This document shows positions 1-11,334 of a DNA stretch of 60,432 nucleotides, piece after piece. A program made the position numbers and the translations under genes. Origin of the DNA: Allomyces macrogynus ATCC 38327 (Eukaryota > Blastocladiomycota > Blastocladiomycetes > Blastocladiales > Blastocladiaceae); NCBI GenBank assembly GCA_000151295.1, contig GG745335.1, positions 909,788 through 970,219 on the forward strand, read 5' to 3'. The stretch's first letter is position 1; each line of letters opens with the position of its first letter. Under the pieces are notes generated by a model. It searched no databases and had not been told where the DNA came from. It saw nothing but the letters and a program-made list of their open reading frames with translations.

Positions 1-401
1 ACTGGGTCGTGGTCGTACCCGTGCGGTGGAGGCGCGCGTGCTGGGGGCATATGCCGCACCTGCGGCGGTGGGTGGCCGTACGCGTAGGCCGACGGTGGTG
101 GTGGCGGCGGCGGGTGGCCGTACACGTAGGCCGACGGTGGTGGTGGCGGCGGCGGATACGGCCACGCGGCAGCGCGCGCGTGGTGCGCATGGACGTGGTG
201 CGCGACATGGTGTGGTGGTGGGGGCGCGTGGTGCCGGTGCGGATGGTGTCGCGGCGGCGGCGGCGGCGGCGGCGCGTACGGCGCGGGGGCGGGTGGCGGT
301 AAGGTGGGCATGGTCGCGGCGGCGGCGGGCGTTGCGGCCGTCGCGGTAGCGAGTGTCGTGGAGGTCGTGGGCGCGGTGGTATTCATGGGGTTCGTCGACA
401 T
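1..401 (-). CDS. Pro/His/Tyr-rich low-complexity protein, 3' end off the window
   Basis: The minus strand is open from an ATG at 401 to the left edge with no stop, so the gene is partial. The frame begins MSTNPMNTTAPTTS, continues with an Ala/Thr-rich stretch, a run of seven prolines and a His-rich part, then two copies of a 14-residue unit of the form PPPPPPPSAYxYGH. An in-frame ATG 15 bases further upstream (416) is an alternative start. No domain is recognisable; Pro/Tyr/His repeats like this occur in disordered RNA-binding, coat or wall-associated proteins, but no function is claimed. The repeat codons are in register with this frame, and the low-complexity composition suits protein better than noncoding DNA. 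Introns could exist outside the visible part. Confidence 0.5.
   Translation of the reverse strand, partial: MSTNPMNTTAPTTSTTLATATAATPAAAATMPTLPPPAPAPYAPPPPPPPRHHPHRHHAPPPPHHVAHHVHAHHARAAAWPYPPPPPPPSAYVYGHPPPPPPPSAYAYGHPPPQVRHMPPARAPPPHGYDHDP
71..154. repeat. 42-bp tandem repeat, two copies
   Basis: Two adjacent 42-bp copies (71-112 and 113-154) differ by about one base. On the minus strand they encode two copies of a 14-residue proline/tyrosine/histidine unit, so they expand the reading frame without shifting it. Confidence 0.85.
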
Positions 402-2842
402 GGCCCAGTGAAGCATGGCTTGGTGCTGGTGCCAGCGCGGGTTATGGCGCGGATGGCGCGGGCGCGGGCCGGTCGAGCAGGCGGGGCGCACGTTTGCGCC
501 GGTCAGGATCGCTGCTGGCAGGAACGTGGATCACTTGGTTGGCAGGTTGGCCGTCCGGCAGACAAGGGGACCGTCTTGTCGTCGTTGCTGATATGGAGGA
601 GCACCGAGGAGAGGGAACCTGGCCGACCCACAGCCGCCTTTTCTTTCGAACCACGCCGGACCGGCCATCGCGTACGGCGTGTGCGTGCCGTGCAGGTGCG
701 TGTGTCGGCTCGGCCGCGGCCGCGGCGGCCAACGGCCCGCGTCGTCGTTGGTCGGCAGGCTTCCCTCCCAGCATGCTTGCTCAAAGAACCTCATGGAATC
801 GACGGGCGCCCGTCAGACCTGACGCCGCGTTGCTCACGGCGGCTCTCGCTGCGCGGCCTTGCAGCGTCATCGTGTCCCTGGGCTGGGCGGTCGCGACGGC
901 GCGCGGCCCCAGGCTTCCATGCTCGCGCCGGCGCCGATGTCCGGCGGCGGCCGGCCTCGTCGTTCAGACCAAGCGGTGGTCGGCGTGTGGAGGCAATCGC
1001 GGGCCCATCTGCTGGAACGTTGCCCGGGTGAGACACGAACGGGGCGCTTCGTGCCGCCAGAAGCAGTGGCGACGGTGACGGGCGCCTGGGTCATCGCCGA
1101 TGCACGGTGACACAGACGCTGCTGCATTGGGTCTTTGGGCAGGGATGGGAGGGACACGTGCCTGTCATGTGCTTGCTGGAGACGCGCCTCGCAGCAGCTG
1201 TCTCGCGGCTCCTGAGTTGACGTTTGTCCTCGCTCTGCCGGCCCGGCGCGCCGCGGTCCCGGACGACGTGCGACTGGGGCGGGCTCGACGGTGACCTTCA
1301 AGCAGCACACAGGCGGCGGTGGCTGCCAAGTTCATTTCAATGGCCGTCATAAAGCGAAGTCAACATGCAGGTTGTGACATGCTGTTTAACTTGATTCGAT
1401 TCAAGCCAATCCGCTCAACTGCAAGATCACGATTGCAGTCCGGTAAACCAAGCTTGAAGTGGCAAATCGCCGGTGCACAAGCTGAAAACTCGCGCGGTCG
1501 ACCTCTTCATCCTTCACCTCCTTCAGCCCCATGGCAGTCAGTCAAAAGTCTGAGGTTGGCAAGCTGCCAGGTTAGGTTATTCAACACGCGTTCAAGGGAA
1601 GTTCCACTCAAGTGTTTTCACGCACCACTGGGTCGGTTTCGCCGCCCGTGCAACGCCAGGCTCGATCCTTTATCAAACACGTCCACCACACACATGACAG
1701 TCGTGACCGTTCTCCCTCCATTCTCTCTCGCTCTCCACGCTTTCCAACCCATCATCACCACCACCGCCACCACCGTCGCGTCCAGCAACGAAGTGGGTGA
1801 TGCACGCCGGACGACATGATTTGCACTGGCAGCAGTTGGCAGCGGTAGCAGCGGTCAAGGGGCGGCCAAAGGCGTGATCCATCACGACTTGGCAGCCAGC
1901 GCGGAAGAATTCAACCTTGGAACTGCTGACGCCAACACCACAAGCTCAAATCCCCTCCTTCGATTCTGGCCAACTCATCAGATCGTTGGGCCAAATCAGT
2001 TGCGCACGGCGGAGAATCCACGTTTCAGAGTCTTGGTTGTTCGAAACTGCGAGCGGCACACGATCCCGGATGTTCAGTCCGAGGGCGACCCGGATGGGGC
2101 CAAGCAAAGTGGAAGCGCCGCTCGGGCCGTTTGAAGAGTAAAAAATCAACCACGAGGATGACCCCTTCTCTTTCTGCTCGACGTGCCACCATCATCAACA
2201 CTCGCTCGCTCGCTCGCTCGCGTGTCTGCTGTCCTCTTAAGAGTGCATGATCGCAACGCTCAATCCCTGACCGACTCTCGCTCTCTCTTGCGCCGCCCGC
2301 CCGCATCCTGCCCAACCACTTCGCCACGCGCACACGCTGCCAGCGCCGCCGATCCAGACGCCAACGCCGTGAATTTGCTCGCGCGGTGAGCCACGCACGA
2401 TCTCGACAGCCGCAACGCCATCGTCTTCGCCACCGCGTACACGCGTCTGTTCGCCTGCTCGCCTGCTCGCCTGCCAACCGCATTGAAGCGGCAGGAACAG
2501 CCCGCTCTGCGGTTCGCAAGTTGCTTCTGCCCTGGCGCAAGTACCGCCTGAATTCGTGCCCGCACTCGCCTTCAAGTGGCGCTCGACAGTGTGGGGCAAG
2601 CTTCTCTTCTCTTCGCGCGCGTGGAACCTGCCAACAGGCCTCGTCTGGGACCAGACGACAACGCCGTTAGCGACACCATCGCATCGAAGGGCGCCCCCCG
2701 TCCCGCGCTCTTCTCCGCCCGCCGTCGAGCGCATCGCAGGCAGAGCCTGTCCCTGCTCGCGTTTCTTGTTCGTCTCCTTGCCGTCGCCGCTCTCCACATA
2801 CTTTGCTCCTTGCCGCTGCGCGTTTGCTCGACACGCTCCGCA
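402..2842. other. Intergenic, no supported gene
   Basis: Open frames here are short, overlap on both strands and lack consistent third-position bias or known motifs. A CTCG tetranucleotide repeated five times lies at 2201-2220. The right part (about 2150-2842) is pyrimidine-rich on the plus strand and probably contains the promoter and leader of the hydrolase gene starting at 2843. Confidence 0.5.
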
Positions 2843-5547
2843 ATGACCGACGTTGCCACGATGCAGCCGCTCCCGCCGTCGCCCGAGGTTGCGCCCGCGA
2901 AAACGCTGCGCCAGCGTCGCGCACGCCATCTCCGGCGCATCAGCACCGGGTCGATGGCCGTGCCGTTACCCGCGCTGACCATCTTTGCGCCGGCGAGCGA
3001 CTCGAGCGACGACTCCGACGCGTGGAGCCCAAACGACAGCACCGCTGCGCCGAGCGACGCGAGTTCGTTGGTCGATCCCGCGACGCCCGTCGTGCCGCTC
3101 GTTTTACCTCTCGTGGTCAAGTCATCGGCGTCCACTTGTGATGGCAGCAGCGGTAGCAGCGAAGTCGCGTCGACGGCCGAGGGGGACGGTGGCGACGTGG
3201 CAGGGCCGCTGCCTGCAGGCGCGACCAGGAGGTCATTGCGGCGGCGCGCACACCGCGCACCGTCCAACTTTTGCTTCTGCAAGAAATGGTGCGTGATTGT
3301 GATTGATCGACATTTTTGTTGGGCGGGTGCTCGCCCTGGGGCTTTGTCAGCCGTGAATGGGGCCCGTGTGTTGAAATTCTGCTGGCGAGCTCGCTTGCAC
3401 GCGTGGTGGTGATGCTCGTGCTTTGTGGAGCTTGGTTTTGAAACACGTCTCACCCCTTGTCTCATGTTATCATTTTGGATAGTGTCCCGCCAACACCGCG
3501 CGAGACGCCGTCCTACGCGTCGCGCAACAGCGCGCTCCTCGAAAACGTCTACACGCCCGAGTGGTGCAACGACATCAACCCGCGCCCGGCCTCGGACCCG
3601 AGCGACCAGACGCTGCGCGCCAGGCTGCTCTATGCCGCCGTCTACATGGGCATGTTTGGTTTGCGGTGGAGCACCGTCGGTGCCGGTCTCGTCGTCCTCG
3701 CTGCGGCCTCAACGTGGTGGTCGGGCCTGCCCATGTGGATCCCAACCTGGCTGCTCGTTGTGGCCGCGACCGAGGTGTTCCTCGCACTCGTCCTCATGAT
3801 GCCGCACTACCGCGCGCTCGATCGGTACTTTGCCCACAAGTCGGCGCCAGCCTTTACGCGTGCCGACCGGTGGCGCAACCTGACCGAGTCGATGCACGTC
3901 TTCCACCCGTTCACGGTGCCGCTGCTCGACTCGCCGTTTGCCACGTCGCCGCATGCGGCCACGGCGTCGCTCGGCGTCACGCGCGAACAGATCGAGTCGC
4001 ACGTCACGTTCTTGAAGTCGTCGCGCCCGCTCCCGTCCAAGGCGGGCCAGCCGTTCCATATTGTCCCGCATGTCGGCACGTGGCTGTCGGGCTGGTTCTT
4101 TGGCGCGAACCCGTGCGAGGTCAAGCACGATAACTTGAAGGAGTGGTTTGCGTGGGCGTTTTTCAACCGGCATTTGAATGAGATGAGCCCGGAAGAGGCG
4201 CGTGTGCTCGCTACTGCGTGGTCCTCACGATGTCGAGTCTGCTTGACTGACATGACGTTGATGACCGCAAATTAGGAAAAGGAAGTCGACGAAATGGCCG
4301 ACTACCTCGAGGAGCAGACGGGCCTCTACCTCGAGCGCGGCTACGACCCGAAGATCAAGTGCATTCGGCTCAACCTCGACGCCAAGCGCGTCAAGTGGCG
4401 GTCAGCCATTTTCTACTCGATCACGACGCTCTTGAACATGTCGCTGCTGCTCGGGTTCCGGCTCATGGGGTACACGAACATTGCGTCGTCCGACGGGTCG
4501 CTCATCATGCACCTGCCCAAGACCCTCGCAGCACGCAAGACCGACTCAACGCGCGCGACACCACCGCCGATTCTGTTCATTCACGGGCTCGGCGTCGGCA
4601 TCATGCCGTACCTACCGTTCTTGATCTACACGGCATGGACGACGGGACGGCCGATTGCGTTCTTGAACGTGCCGTGCGTCAGTCTGCGCGTGTTCCCGGG
4701 CCCACCGCCGACGCCGGCGGGCATGAACGCGTTTGTGCAGAAGATCTGGACCGAGTACAACGTGCCCAAGGCGACTGTTGTGGGCCACTCGCTCGGCACG
4801 TCGTTCACGTCATGGCTCGTAAAGGACGCGACGACTTTGGACAAGGTCGTGGACGCGGCTGTCTTCTTTGACCCGGTGTGCTTTGGCCTGTGCATGTTTG
4901 GTACGCACGATCGTGTCGAGCATTTTCTTTCCTCTTTGCAGGATTCCTAACGCACGTTATTTACAGATGTCGCGTACAACTTCATTTACAAGACGCCGCA
5001 GACGTACGCGCAGCTCTTCATCCGGTACTTTGCCGGCCGCGACGGGAACATTGCCAACTGCCTCTACCGCGGGTTTTGGTGGTTCGAGAACATCATCTAC
5101 CGATCGCATTGGTCACCGCTATTGGCGCCGCCGACGCCGCGCGCCAGTCTCGACGGCGAGACCGCCGCCAACTCGGCCGTGCCGTCGGATGACGACGAAA
5201 TGACGCGCCCGCACGAGCCACGGCACGCGCGCACATTGTCCACCACGTCGCTGCCCGATTCACCCGAGACGATGCCTCGGCACGGGTCGTCGGCGCCGCG
5301 TATTGCCGTGTTCCTCAGCGAATACGACTCGATTGTCAACAGCGAGTCGGTGCGGCGGTATCTGCGCCGCGAAAAGATGCCGGACGTGACGGTGATCCCG
5401 GGCGCCGAGCATGGCGGGTTCCTGTTTGACTTCAAGTGGTGGCCCAAGTTGCGCGACGCGATTGAGCGCGTGACGCCCGCGAGGCGAGACGTGTTGGCAG
5501 TATCAATGGCGCCGGCGGCACCACCATTCTTTGCAGACGACGCGTGA
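2843..5547 (+). CDS. Membrane-associated alpha/beta hydrolase
   Basis: Four exons give about 790 residues: 2843-3288, 3483-4203, 4276-4900 and 4967-5547, all in phase (introns 194, 72 and 66 nt; 5' sites GTGCGT, GTGCTC, GTACGC). The start chosen is ATG 2843, followed by a Ser/Pro-rich N-terminal region of about 150 residues. Hydrophobic segments follow around the first intron and in exon 2 (two adjacent segments), plus one at the start of exon 3. The hydrolase core shows the oxyanion strand ILFIHGLGVG, the nucleophile elbow GHSLG (Ser about 561), an Asp in a late strand (SEYDS) and a terminal His in GAEHGG, i.e. a plausible Ser-Asp-His triad. Fungi have several such membrane-tethered hydrolases of unknown substrate, often presumed lipases or acyltransferases. 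The second 5' site (GTGCTC) is weak, so that border is the least certain. Confidence 0.85.
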
Positions 5548-5927
5548 AACCCGTGTTGGGTTTGTTTTAGAAGCGGTGGGCCGGTTCACGGACCGCTGGC
5601 GACGACGCGTCTTCACTTGGTGCTTGCAAATATTGTCATCCGTGTGGAAAAATTGCAAATTGCTTCTGGAATGTGATGTTTGGACGGGGGTGCAGGAGCT
5701 GAGACGCGCTGACTGGTGTTGCCGACGGTTGTCTGCGGTTCGGCGTGTTCGGCTGCCGGTGTGAGGTGGTTGTTCGGGAGCGAACGGCGACAAATCGCAT
5801 CTCTCCCCTCTCACTTCCACCTTGCTCTCGAGTTGTCCTCCCACCATTGAGCGTCTTGTAAATTACTCTCCTCGCACTCCGCTGCATTTGTTCGGCCTCC
5901 ACGACGACTCGCACCTCGCCCACCAGC
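5548..5927. other. Short intergenic region
   Basis: No open frame with coding character. It separates the hydrolase stop from the small membrane protein gene and presumably holds a 3' UTR and a promoter. Confidence 0.4.
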
Positions 5928-6155
5928 ATGCACAACGCCTGGTTCAGCAGCATCGCCGACGCAGCTGGCGCCGGGCCCATCGATACGACCGACATGCTCG
6001 TGCAATCGGCACGCGCGCACCAAGACTCGGCGATTTGGACGTCGGCCATGACCGTAGCCGCGGGCGCTGTGTTCCTGTTTCTCTTTGCTCGCCGCGTCTC
6101 GCTCGTGCTGTTTGTCGCGTCGCTGCTCTCGTATATCGGCTACGCGTATTTTTGA
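5928..6155 (+). CDS. Small hydrophobic protein (75 aa)
   Basis: A single-exon frame of 75 codons with GC-biased third positions. The N-terminal half is soluble (MHNAWFSSIADAAGAGP...), the C-terminal 40 residues form one or two membrane helices separated by an Arg pair (FLFLFARRVSLVLF) and end in YIGYAYF. Size and layout recall small ER membrane subunits, but I cannot match it to a named family. The next supported genes lie well downstream. It could be a chance frame, though its composition argues against that. Confidence 0.5.
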   Translation: MHNAWFSSIADAAGAGPIDTTDMLVQSARAHQDSAIWTSAMTVAAGAVFLFLFARRVSLVLFVASLLSYIGYAYF

Positions 6156-6649
6156 CCTGCCGACGACGTTGCACGGCCGCCGACGCGGCCCAAACTGCGT
6201 GCCGCAGCCACCACCAAGACGGCAAGCGAGCGCACGCGCAAGTTTGAGCGGTGGTCGGAACAAGGCGACGGTCTCGCAGCCATTGGCAAGTCTCCAAGTG
6301 CGCCGACGACGCGTCGTCGTCGGCAAGAATGGGAGCCAAGGACGAGTATGAACGGACGCGTGTCTCTGGTCGCGATGGTAAGGACCGATTTGTTGGACCC
6401 GATAGTCGTGAGCACCAATCGTACGGTCGCTGACGTACCCCTGGCCCCCGTGCTCGTGTCCAGACCCAGATGTTGGCCCCGTCCACGATGTGAGCCGGTC
6501 GTTCTCATCAAGATCTGGACCAGGGCATGCGTTGCGATCGGCACCTTTGGATGCGTCGACCAATCCCCGACCGCAGTCGGCGGTGAGCAGTTTTGCCTAT
6601 CGTTGGCAGTGTTCGCGATAAATTGTACAAGTTCTGCAACCCACATCTT
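6156..6649. other. Intergenic, no supported gene
   Basis: Several overlapping frames on both strands but none with coding bias or motifs. It lies between the small membrane protein and the 3' end of the frame-broken minus-strand gene. Confidence 0.4.
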
Positions 6650-7062
6650 CTATTCCTGGCCACGCTCGGCAGTGTACACCTCCTTCAGCGCCTCCTCGCT
6701 GCCCGCACCATTCCACTCGTCGACTGCACCTTGGCCGTACCCGTTAGCCAACTGCTGCAACAATCCACGCGCCTGCCAGAACCCTTTCCCGTACGTGACG
6801 CACAGTTCGTCGTAGCCAGTCGTAATTCCCGCGGCAAGGACGCGTGGTACTCGTATTCGGTCAGGTACCGCACGGTCGTGGACCAGCTGACCGGGATCGA
6901 CTTGACGGAATAGTCGCCGTCGGGGCTCGTGCTGTACGTTGCCGCGGCTGCCGACTGGGCTTTGCCTTGAGATTGCCGTCCGCTACCTTCTCCACCCTTG
7001 GCTGAGGCACGAGCGGGGGTCTTGGAAGCGCCAGACTTGCTCTTTGGTGTTGTCTTGGCCAT
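6650..7062 (-). pseudogene. Unidentified small protein gene with a frame break
   Basis: From ATG 7062 a Lys/Ser/Ala-rich N-terminus (MAKTTPKSKSGASKTPAR) leads into a segment with strong GC bias at third positions (…VSWSTTVRYLTEYEYHAS). Near 6825-6835 the coding character moves to another frame, which reads DELCVTYGKGFWQARGLL and ends at TAG 6652-6650 with AERGQE. No normal-length intron reconciles the two; a 34-nt intron upstream is possible in phase but would discard the better-biased part. So this is either a gene with a one-base sequencing error or a recently broken gene. The C-terminal part faintly resembles the end of a SET domain, but the protein is too short to assert that. It is head to head with the next plus-strand gene, starts about 140-160 bp apart. 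Confidence 0.35.
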
Positions 7063-7220
7063 GACTGCGCTTGGACTGGATTGGGTATTATGCCTTGACC
7101 GCTGATATTTTTCGTCCCTCGCGCAGCTTCTCCGCTGTTTGCAGCGGGTCTCTTGATGGGCTCCGGGCTCAAGGCCGGTCCTGGTTTGATGTCGACAAAA
7201 TGCGACAGTCTACATCAGCA

Positions 7221-9716
7221 ATGACAGTGACACGACCACCAAGGCCCAAACTGCAGTCCCAGCTGGTCCAGCTTCTGCAGGCGGCCGAACCGCTCAGCAC
7301 CATCATCAGCAACAAATCACGACCACGACTTGATGCACCAGCAATGAACTATGCCTGCGAGCTCTTTGACGCTACAACATGGCTCATCTTTGTCCTCGCT
7401 CCGCCAGGCCAGGTCCGCTCAACAGGCCAAGTCGTCGTTGACAGCAATGAACTGCGCTGATCCTGACTAGGCAATCCTGACCCGACAAATCATCAACCAT
7501 GGGGTGGACATGCTTGGTATCAACCTAGGCTCTCGATCGGTGGTTGAAAGGGTTGCCTCCACCACGATCCCCGCAGTACACCAGCATCGCGCGTCCAGAA
7601 CCTATCATCATCGAGGTTGACCGTGAATTTCCACGCGTGGCCCTGCGCAAGGCCGCCGTGCAGCTCGCTGAGCGCATTCGGGACCGCAGGTCCGCGCGGT
7701 CCCCACACATTGTGATTCTCTCGTCGCCGCATGCCGACGTGGCCAACGTCTACCTGACCCGGCTTGCGGCTACACTCTTTGTCCCCTTGGCGCCCCCCGA
7801 ATTTCGAATTGTTCATTTTCGTCCACCTGACGCGCTCAACGTGTGGTGGGCGCTCGAATGGCGCCGTGCCGCACGGGTTGCGGCGCGTCAGGAGGGAACG
7901 GATGAGCCGGCGGCAGCGAGTGACCCGGCCGAGGAGACGGCGCTGGCGGTGGCGTGGACGAATGGGCACAAGGAGGGAGTGATTGAGGTGGCCAACCCGC
8001 AGCAAGTTCCGGCGGACCGCGTGGTCGCGATGCCTGCGGGGCTCGAGGTGCCGGGTGGCAGCACGCGGATGGCGATGGCGGTGCGTTTCCTGCTTTGAGC
8101 TGACCAGTTGAGTGGTGGTTTGGATTCTTTGCTGACCGGCGTGGTCATACTCGCGTAGGCATTGATAATGGACGCGGCGACGTTGTTTTACGACGCGCGC
8201 AACCCGTCCGAGACCACCATCAACCGCGCAATGCTGGACTCGATCCGCCAGTGGGTGAGCGGGTCGCGACGGGTCGCAGGGCGCGTCATTATCGTGTTTG
8301 AAGTGGGACCAGCAGCTCCCGCGAGCGAAGACGTGGCCATTACGGCAGCGCGACAACTGGCCGTTGCGGTTGGCGCGCCGATTTATGTGCTCGTGCTCAC
8401 GCCGAGTGCCGAGCCCAAGACCAACGCTCTTGAAGGGTCACGGCCGCTGACGCGGCTCCCGATTGGCCAGCTCGCGTGGTGCGTATGAACGAGTTTCTGG
8501 ATCGCGTCGCGGTACTGTGCTGACTCTGTTTGACTTCGCGGCGTAGGTTACAACGTCGCCACCATCTCGCACTGCACCGCACCGTGTTCGTTACCAACAA
8601 GCTCTTGCACCCGTGGGTTCACCGGTGCTCGGCGGTGGAATGGATGGCGGGTCGCGGGCTCGTTCCTGGGTGGACACCACCGCAGCAGCCGCCCACATGG
8701 GCGACTCAGATTGCCGACAGCGGCGCGCGCAGCGACCACCGGCCGTGGTACCCGATGCTCGACCAGGAGCCCGGCCCGGACGGAGTTCGTCGCGAGCAGT
8801 CAGTGGATCTCGTGCACGTCTTAGTTGAAGGGCCGGTATGTCAGCCGGTATCTCCACCACAGTTCGTACTCCATTTCTCACGACTACTCTGTTTACCGCG
8901 TTTGCTCAGCCAATCGCCACGCTCGCAGCATGGATCGCGGCCGCGACCGCCGCCGATACGCCCGGAGTGGCGCTCACACAGCCGCGGCTGGCCGACTCGC
9001 AGGCCATGGACTCGCAAGTCACGACCATGAGCGACTCGCAGGTCGGCGCGGCGACGCAAGTCGCCGACGGATCCGACACGGACCACGACAACGACGACAA
9101 CTATTCGCCGCCACCTCCACCACCACCGCCGACCCGCAAACTGCCCGCATCGTTTCTCGAGCCAGCACCGAGCGCACGTCGTGGTCGCGCGTCACGACCG
9201 CGCGAGGATCCGTCGCCGACGACGGGCGAACCGGCGACAAAGAAACTGCGGCCGTCACCGCCCGATGCGCGCAATGCGGACGCGTTGCCCGCGTCAGCAA
9301 GCACGCCAACGCCAGCAAGCAAACCAACGCCGTCCGATCCGCCAACACGACCGACCATGCCGGGACCCGCGACCTCTCGTCCGAATCCACCATCGCGACC
9401 GACTCCACCGCGCCTCGCGCCGACGCCATCTGTGGGGCCCAAGGGGCCGCGGCGGCAGTTGCTGGGCACGACCACCGACTCCATCATGAACTCGCCGCCG
9501 CGTCCCGCAGTGGCGGTGGAGTCCGACGACGACACGGACGACGAAGGCGATGTGGCCAATGGCAAGCCGTTCGAGTTTGATCTGTTTGCAGACAACTTTG
9601 GAAGGCCGAAACCGCGTCGGCTACAACCAAAGCAGCCGGAGCCGAAGGCGGAGGAGAAGAAGGCGGAGCCGGCCAAGCCAAAGACCGTGTTGGATTATTT
9701 TCAAGACTTGTTTTGA
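7221..9716 (+). CDS. Unidentified five-exon protein, about 700 aa
   Basis: Exons: 7221-7412, 7577-8080, 8159-8478, 8547-8835 and 8910-9716; the last three junctions are in phase with good sites (GTGCGT, GTGCGT, GTATGT). The first junction is uncertain: the 5' site could be at 7413 or a few codons later, and an ATG at 7200 is an alternative start. The first 400 residues look globular, with strand-like stretches such as HIVILSSPHADVANVYL and RVIIVFEVG. The last 270 are disordered, rich in Asp, Pro, Thr and Lys, ending with TVLDYFQDLF, a short aromatic motif of the sort that binds a partner protein. I do not recognise the family. The acidic/basic disordered tail suggests a nuclear or chromatin-linked role, but this is inference only. 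Confidence 0.6.
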
Positions 9717-9970
9717 ATGGTGGAGAACGTTGGTATTCATTCCATTTGCTGTTGCCCACACTCACACGATCCGAAAATGGAGGGAGGGAGGGAATCACTC
9801 TATTGGGTACGTGACAGAGAGCACGACGGTAGAATGAAGAGAGGGAGGAGAGGCAAGGTATTTACAGCAGGCAAAGCGCGCGGCGTGGTAGACGACCCAC
9901 GACATGGGGGAAGAAAAACAAGCACACCAGAAACAAACCACACAATAGACTAGAACGGTTGAGATGATGA

Positions 9971-11334
9971 TTACAGGGAACCAGGCGCGGCACAGGGGTA
10001 CGTGTACGCGTAAGCAGCTGGAACCGATGGGACGACGGGCGCGACCGTGGCCGCGACCGACAGAGTGGGGACAACAGGCATGGCCGATGCGTGGCCGACC
10101 ATGGCGTGGTAATGGTGCAGCGCCGCAGACATGACGCCGGGTGCGACTGCCGATGCAGACGAGGCCGCAGTTGTCGGATTCGTCCAGCCCGGCGGGACGA
10201 CAGGGGCTGGGACATGCGACGACACTGGTACAAGCGACGCTGAGACAGTCGTCGACCACGCGGCAGGCTCGGGATACGACGCGACCAAGTGGCCAGGCAC
10301 AAGCGTCACGTCGGACGCGCTGCCCCACGGGTGATTTTGGTGGTGCGCCATGGCGCCAGCGCCAGACACATCAGCGAGCGGCCAACCAGTGGTGCCCGCA
10401 GCAAGGGCGAGCGGCGTCTGTGACGCGAGCATTTGCAAAACCATGCCCGGGATCGTGCGGTGGCTGCTCGTGCGCATGCGGTTCTGCTGGCGCGCTGCAG
10501 CCGGCGACGACGAGACCGATGAGAGCGCGGCGCGCAGACCTGGGGCCACCTTGAGTGCGGGCATCGCGGCAGGGACAGTGGCGGCAACGGGGGCGACCGA
10601 CGGCTGCGACGTGGCGGCGAGCAGCGGCGCGAGGTCGGCATCTTGCAACGTCGGGAACGCACCAGGCAACGTCGCGTCGATGCGCGGTGCCAGCACGACC
10701 GGGACGGCGATTCGCGAGCGAGTGCGCCCACCTTGCCCCGTCAATCGGGTCAAGAGCCAGGTCCCACTGCAGCAGCGCGAGTGAGAATNNNNNNNNNNNN
10801 NNNNNNNNNNNNNNNNNNNNNNNNNNNNNNNNNNNNNNNNNNNNNNNNNNNNNNNNNNNNNNNNNNNNNNNNNNNNNNNNNNNNNNNNNNNNNNNNNNNN
10901 NNNNNNNNNNNNNNNNNNNNNNNNNNNNNNNNNNNNNNNNNNNNNNNNNNNNNNNNNNNNNNNNNNNNNNNNNNNNNNNNNNNNNNNNNNNNNNNNNNNN
11001 NNNNNNNNNNNNNNNNNNNNCACACAGCGGGTGTTGCTTGAGCGAGGTGCGGCGACGTGGCATGCCGTGTTGCGAGCGATGCGGGCGCGGCCGGTGGTAT
11101 TGGTGGTGCATGCCACAGGAGCGAGGCCACGGATGCAGTAAAGACGGCGAGCGACTCGGTCGAGAGCGACGTGAGTGTTGAGGGCAGGTGCAGGGCCAGG
11201 TCGTCGTCGATTCCGGGTAGTGATGCCGAGTGTGATGCGGGACTGGACTCGGCGCCCGGTACAACCTGCCCACCGGTCCATTTCGCGGCCGCCGACGAAA
11301 AGAGGCGCGACGCCAAGCGAGCGGCGGCGGCCAT
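9971..11334 (-). CDS. Ala/Pro/Ser/Thr-rich protein interrupted by an assembly gap
   Basis: Minus-strand frames flank a run of 232 N. The 5' part starts at ATG 11334 (MAAAARLASRLFSSAAAKW) and stays open into the gap; the 3' part leaves the gap and stays open to TAA 9973-9971. The two sides are in different frames relative to the N run, which means little because the gap size is estimated and introns may be hidden. The N-terminus is rich in Ala, Arg and Ser and could act as a mitochondrial presequence. The C-terminal 200 residues are low complexity (Ala, Val, Pro, His). No domain is recognised. It converges with the preceding plus-strand gene (254 bp apart). Confidence 0.5.
10789..11020. other. 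Assembly gap (232 N)
   Basis: Unresolved bases inside the minus-strand Ala/Pro-rich gene. Its length is probably an estimate. Confidence 1.

Noticed and set aside
353..1110. Overlapping plus and minus open frames left of 1.1 kb
   Set aside because: No motif, no consistent third-position bias, and mutual overlap on both strands.
6650..6900. SET-domain call for the small minus-strand gene
   Set aside because: Only a vague likeness in DELCVTYGKGFW; the protein is too short and lacks the other SET motifs.
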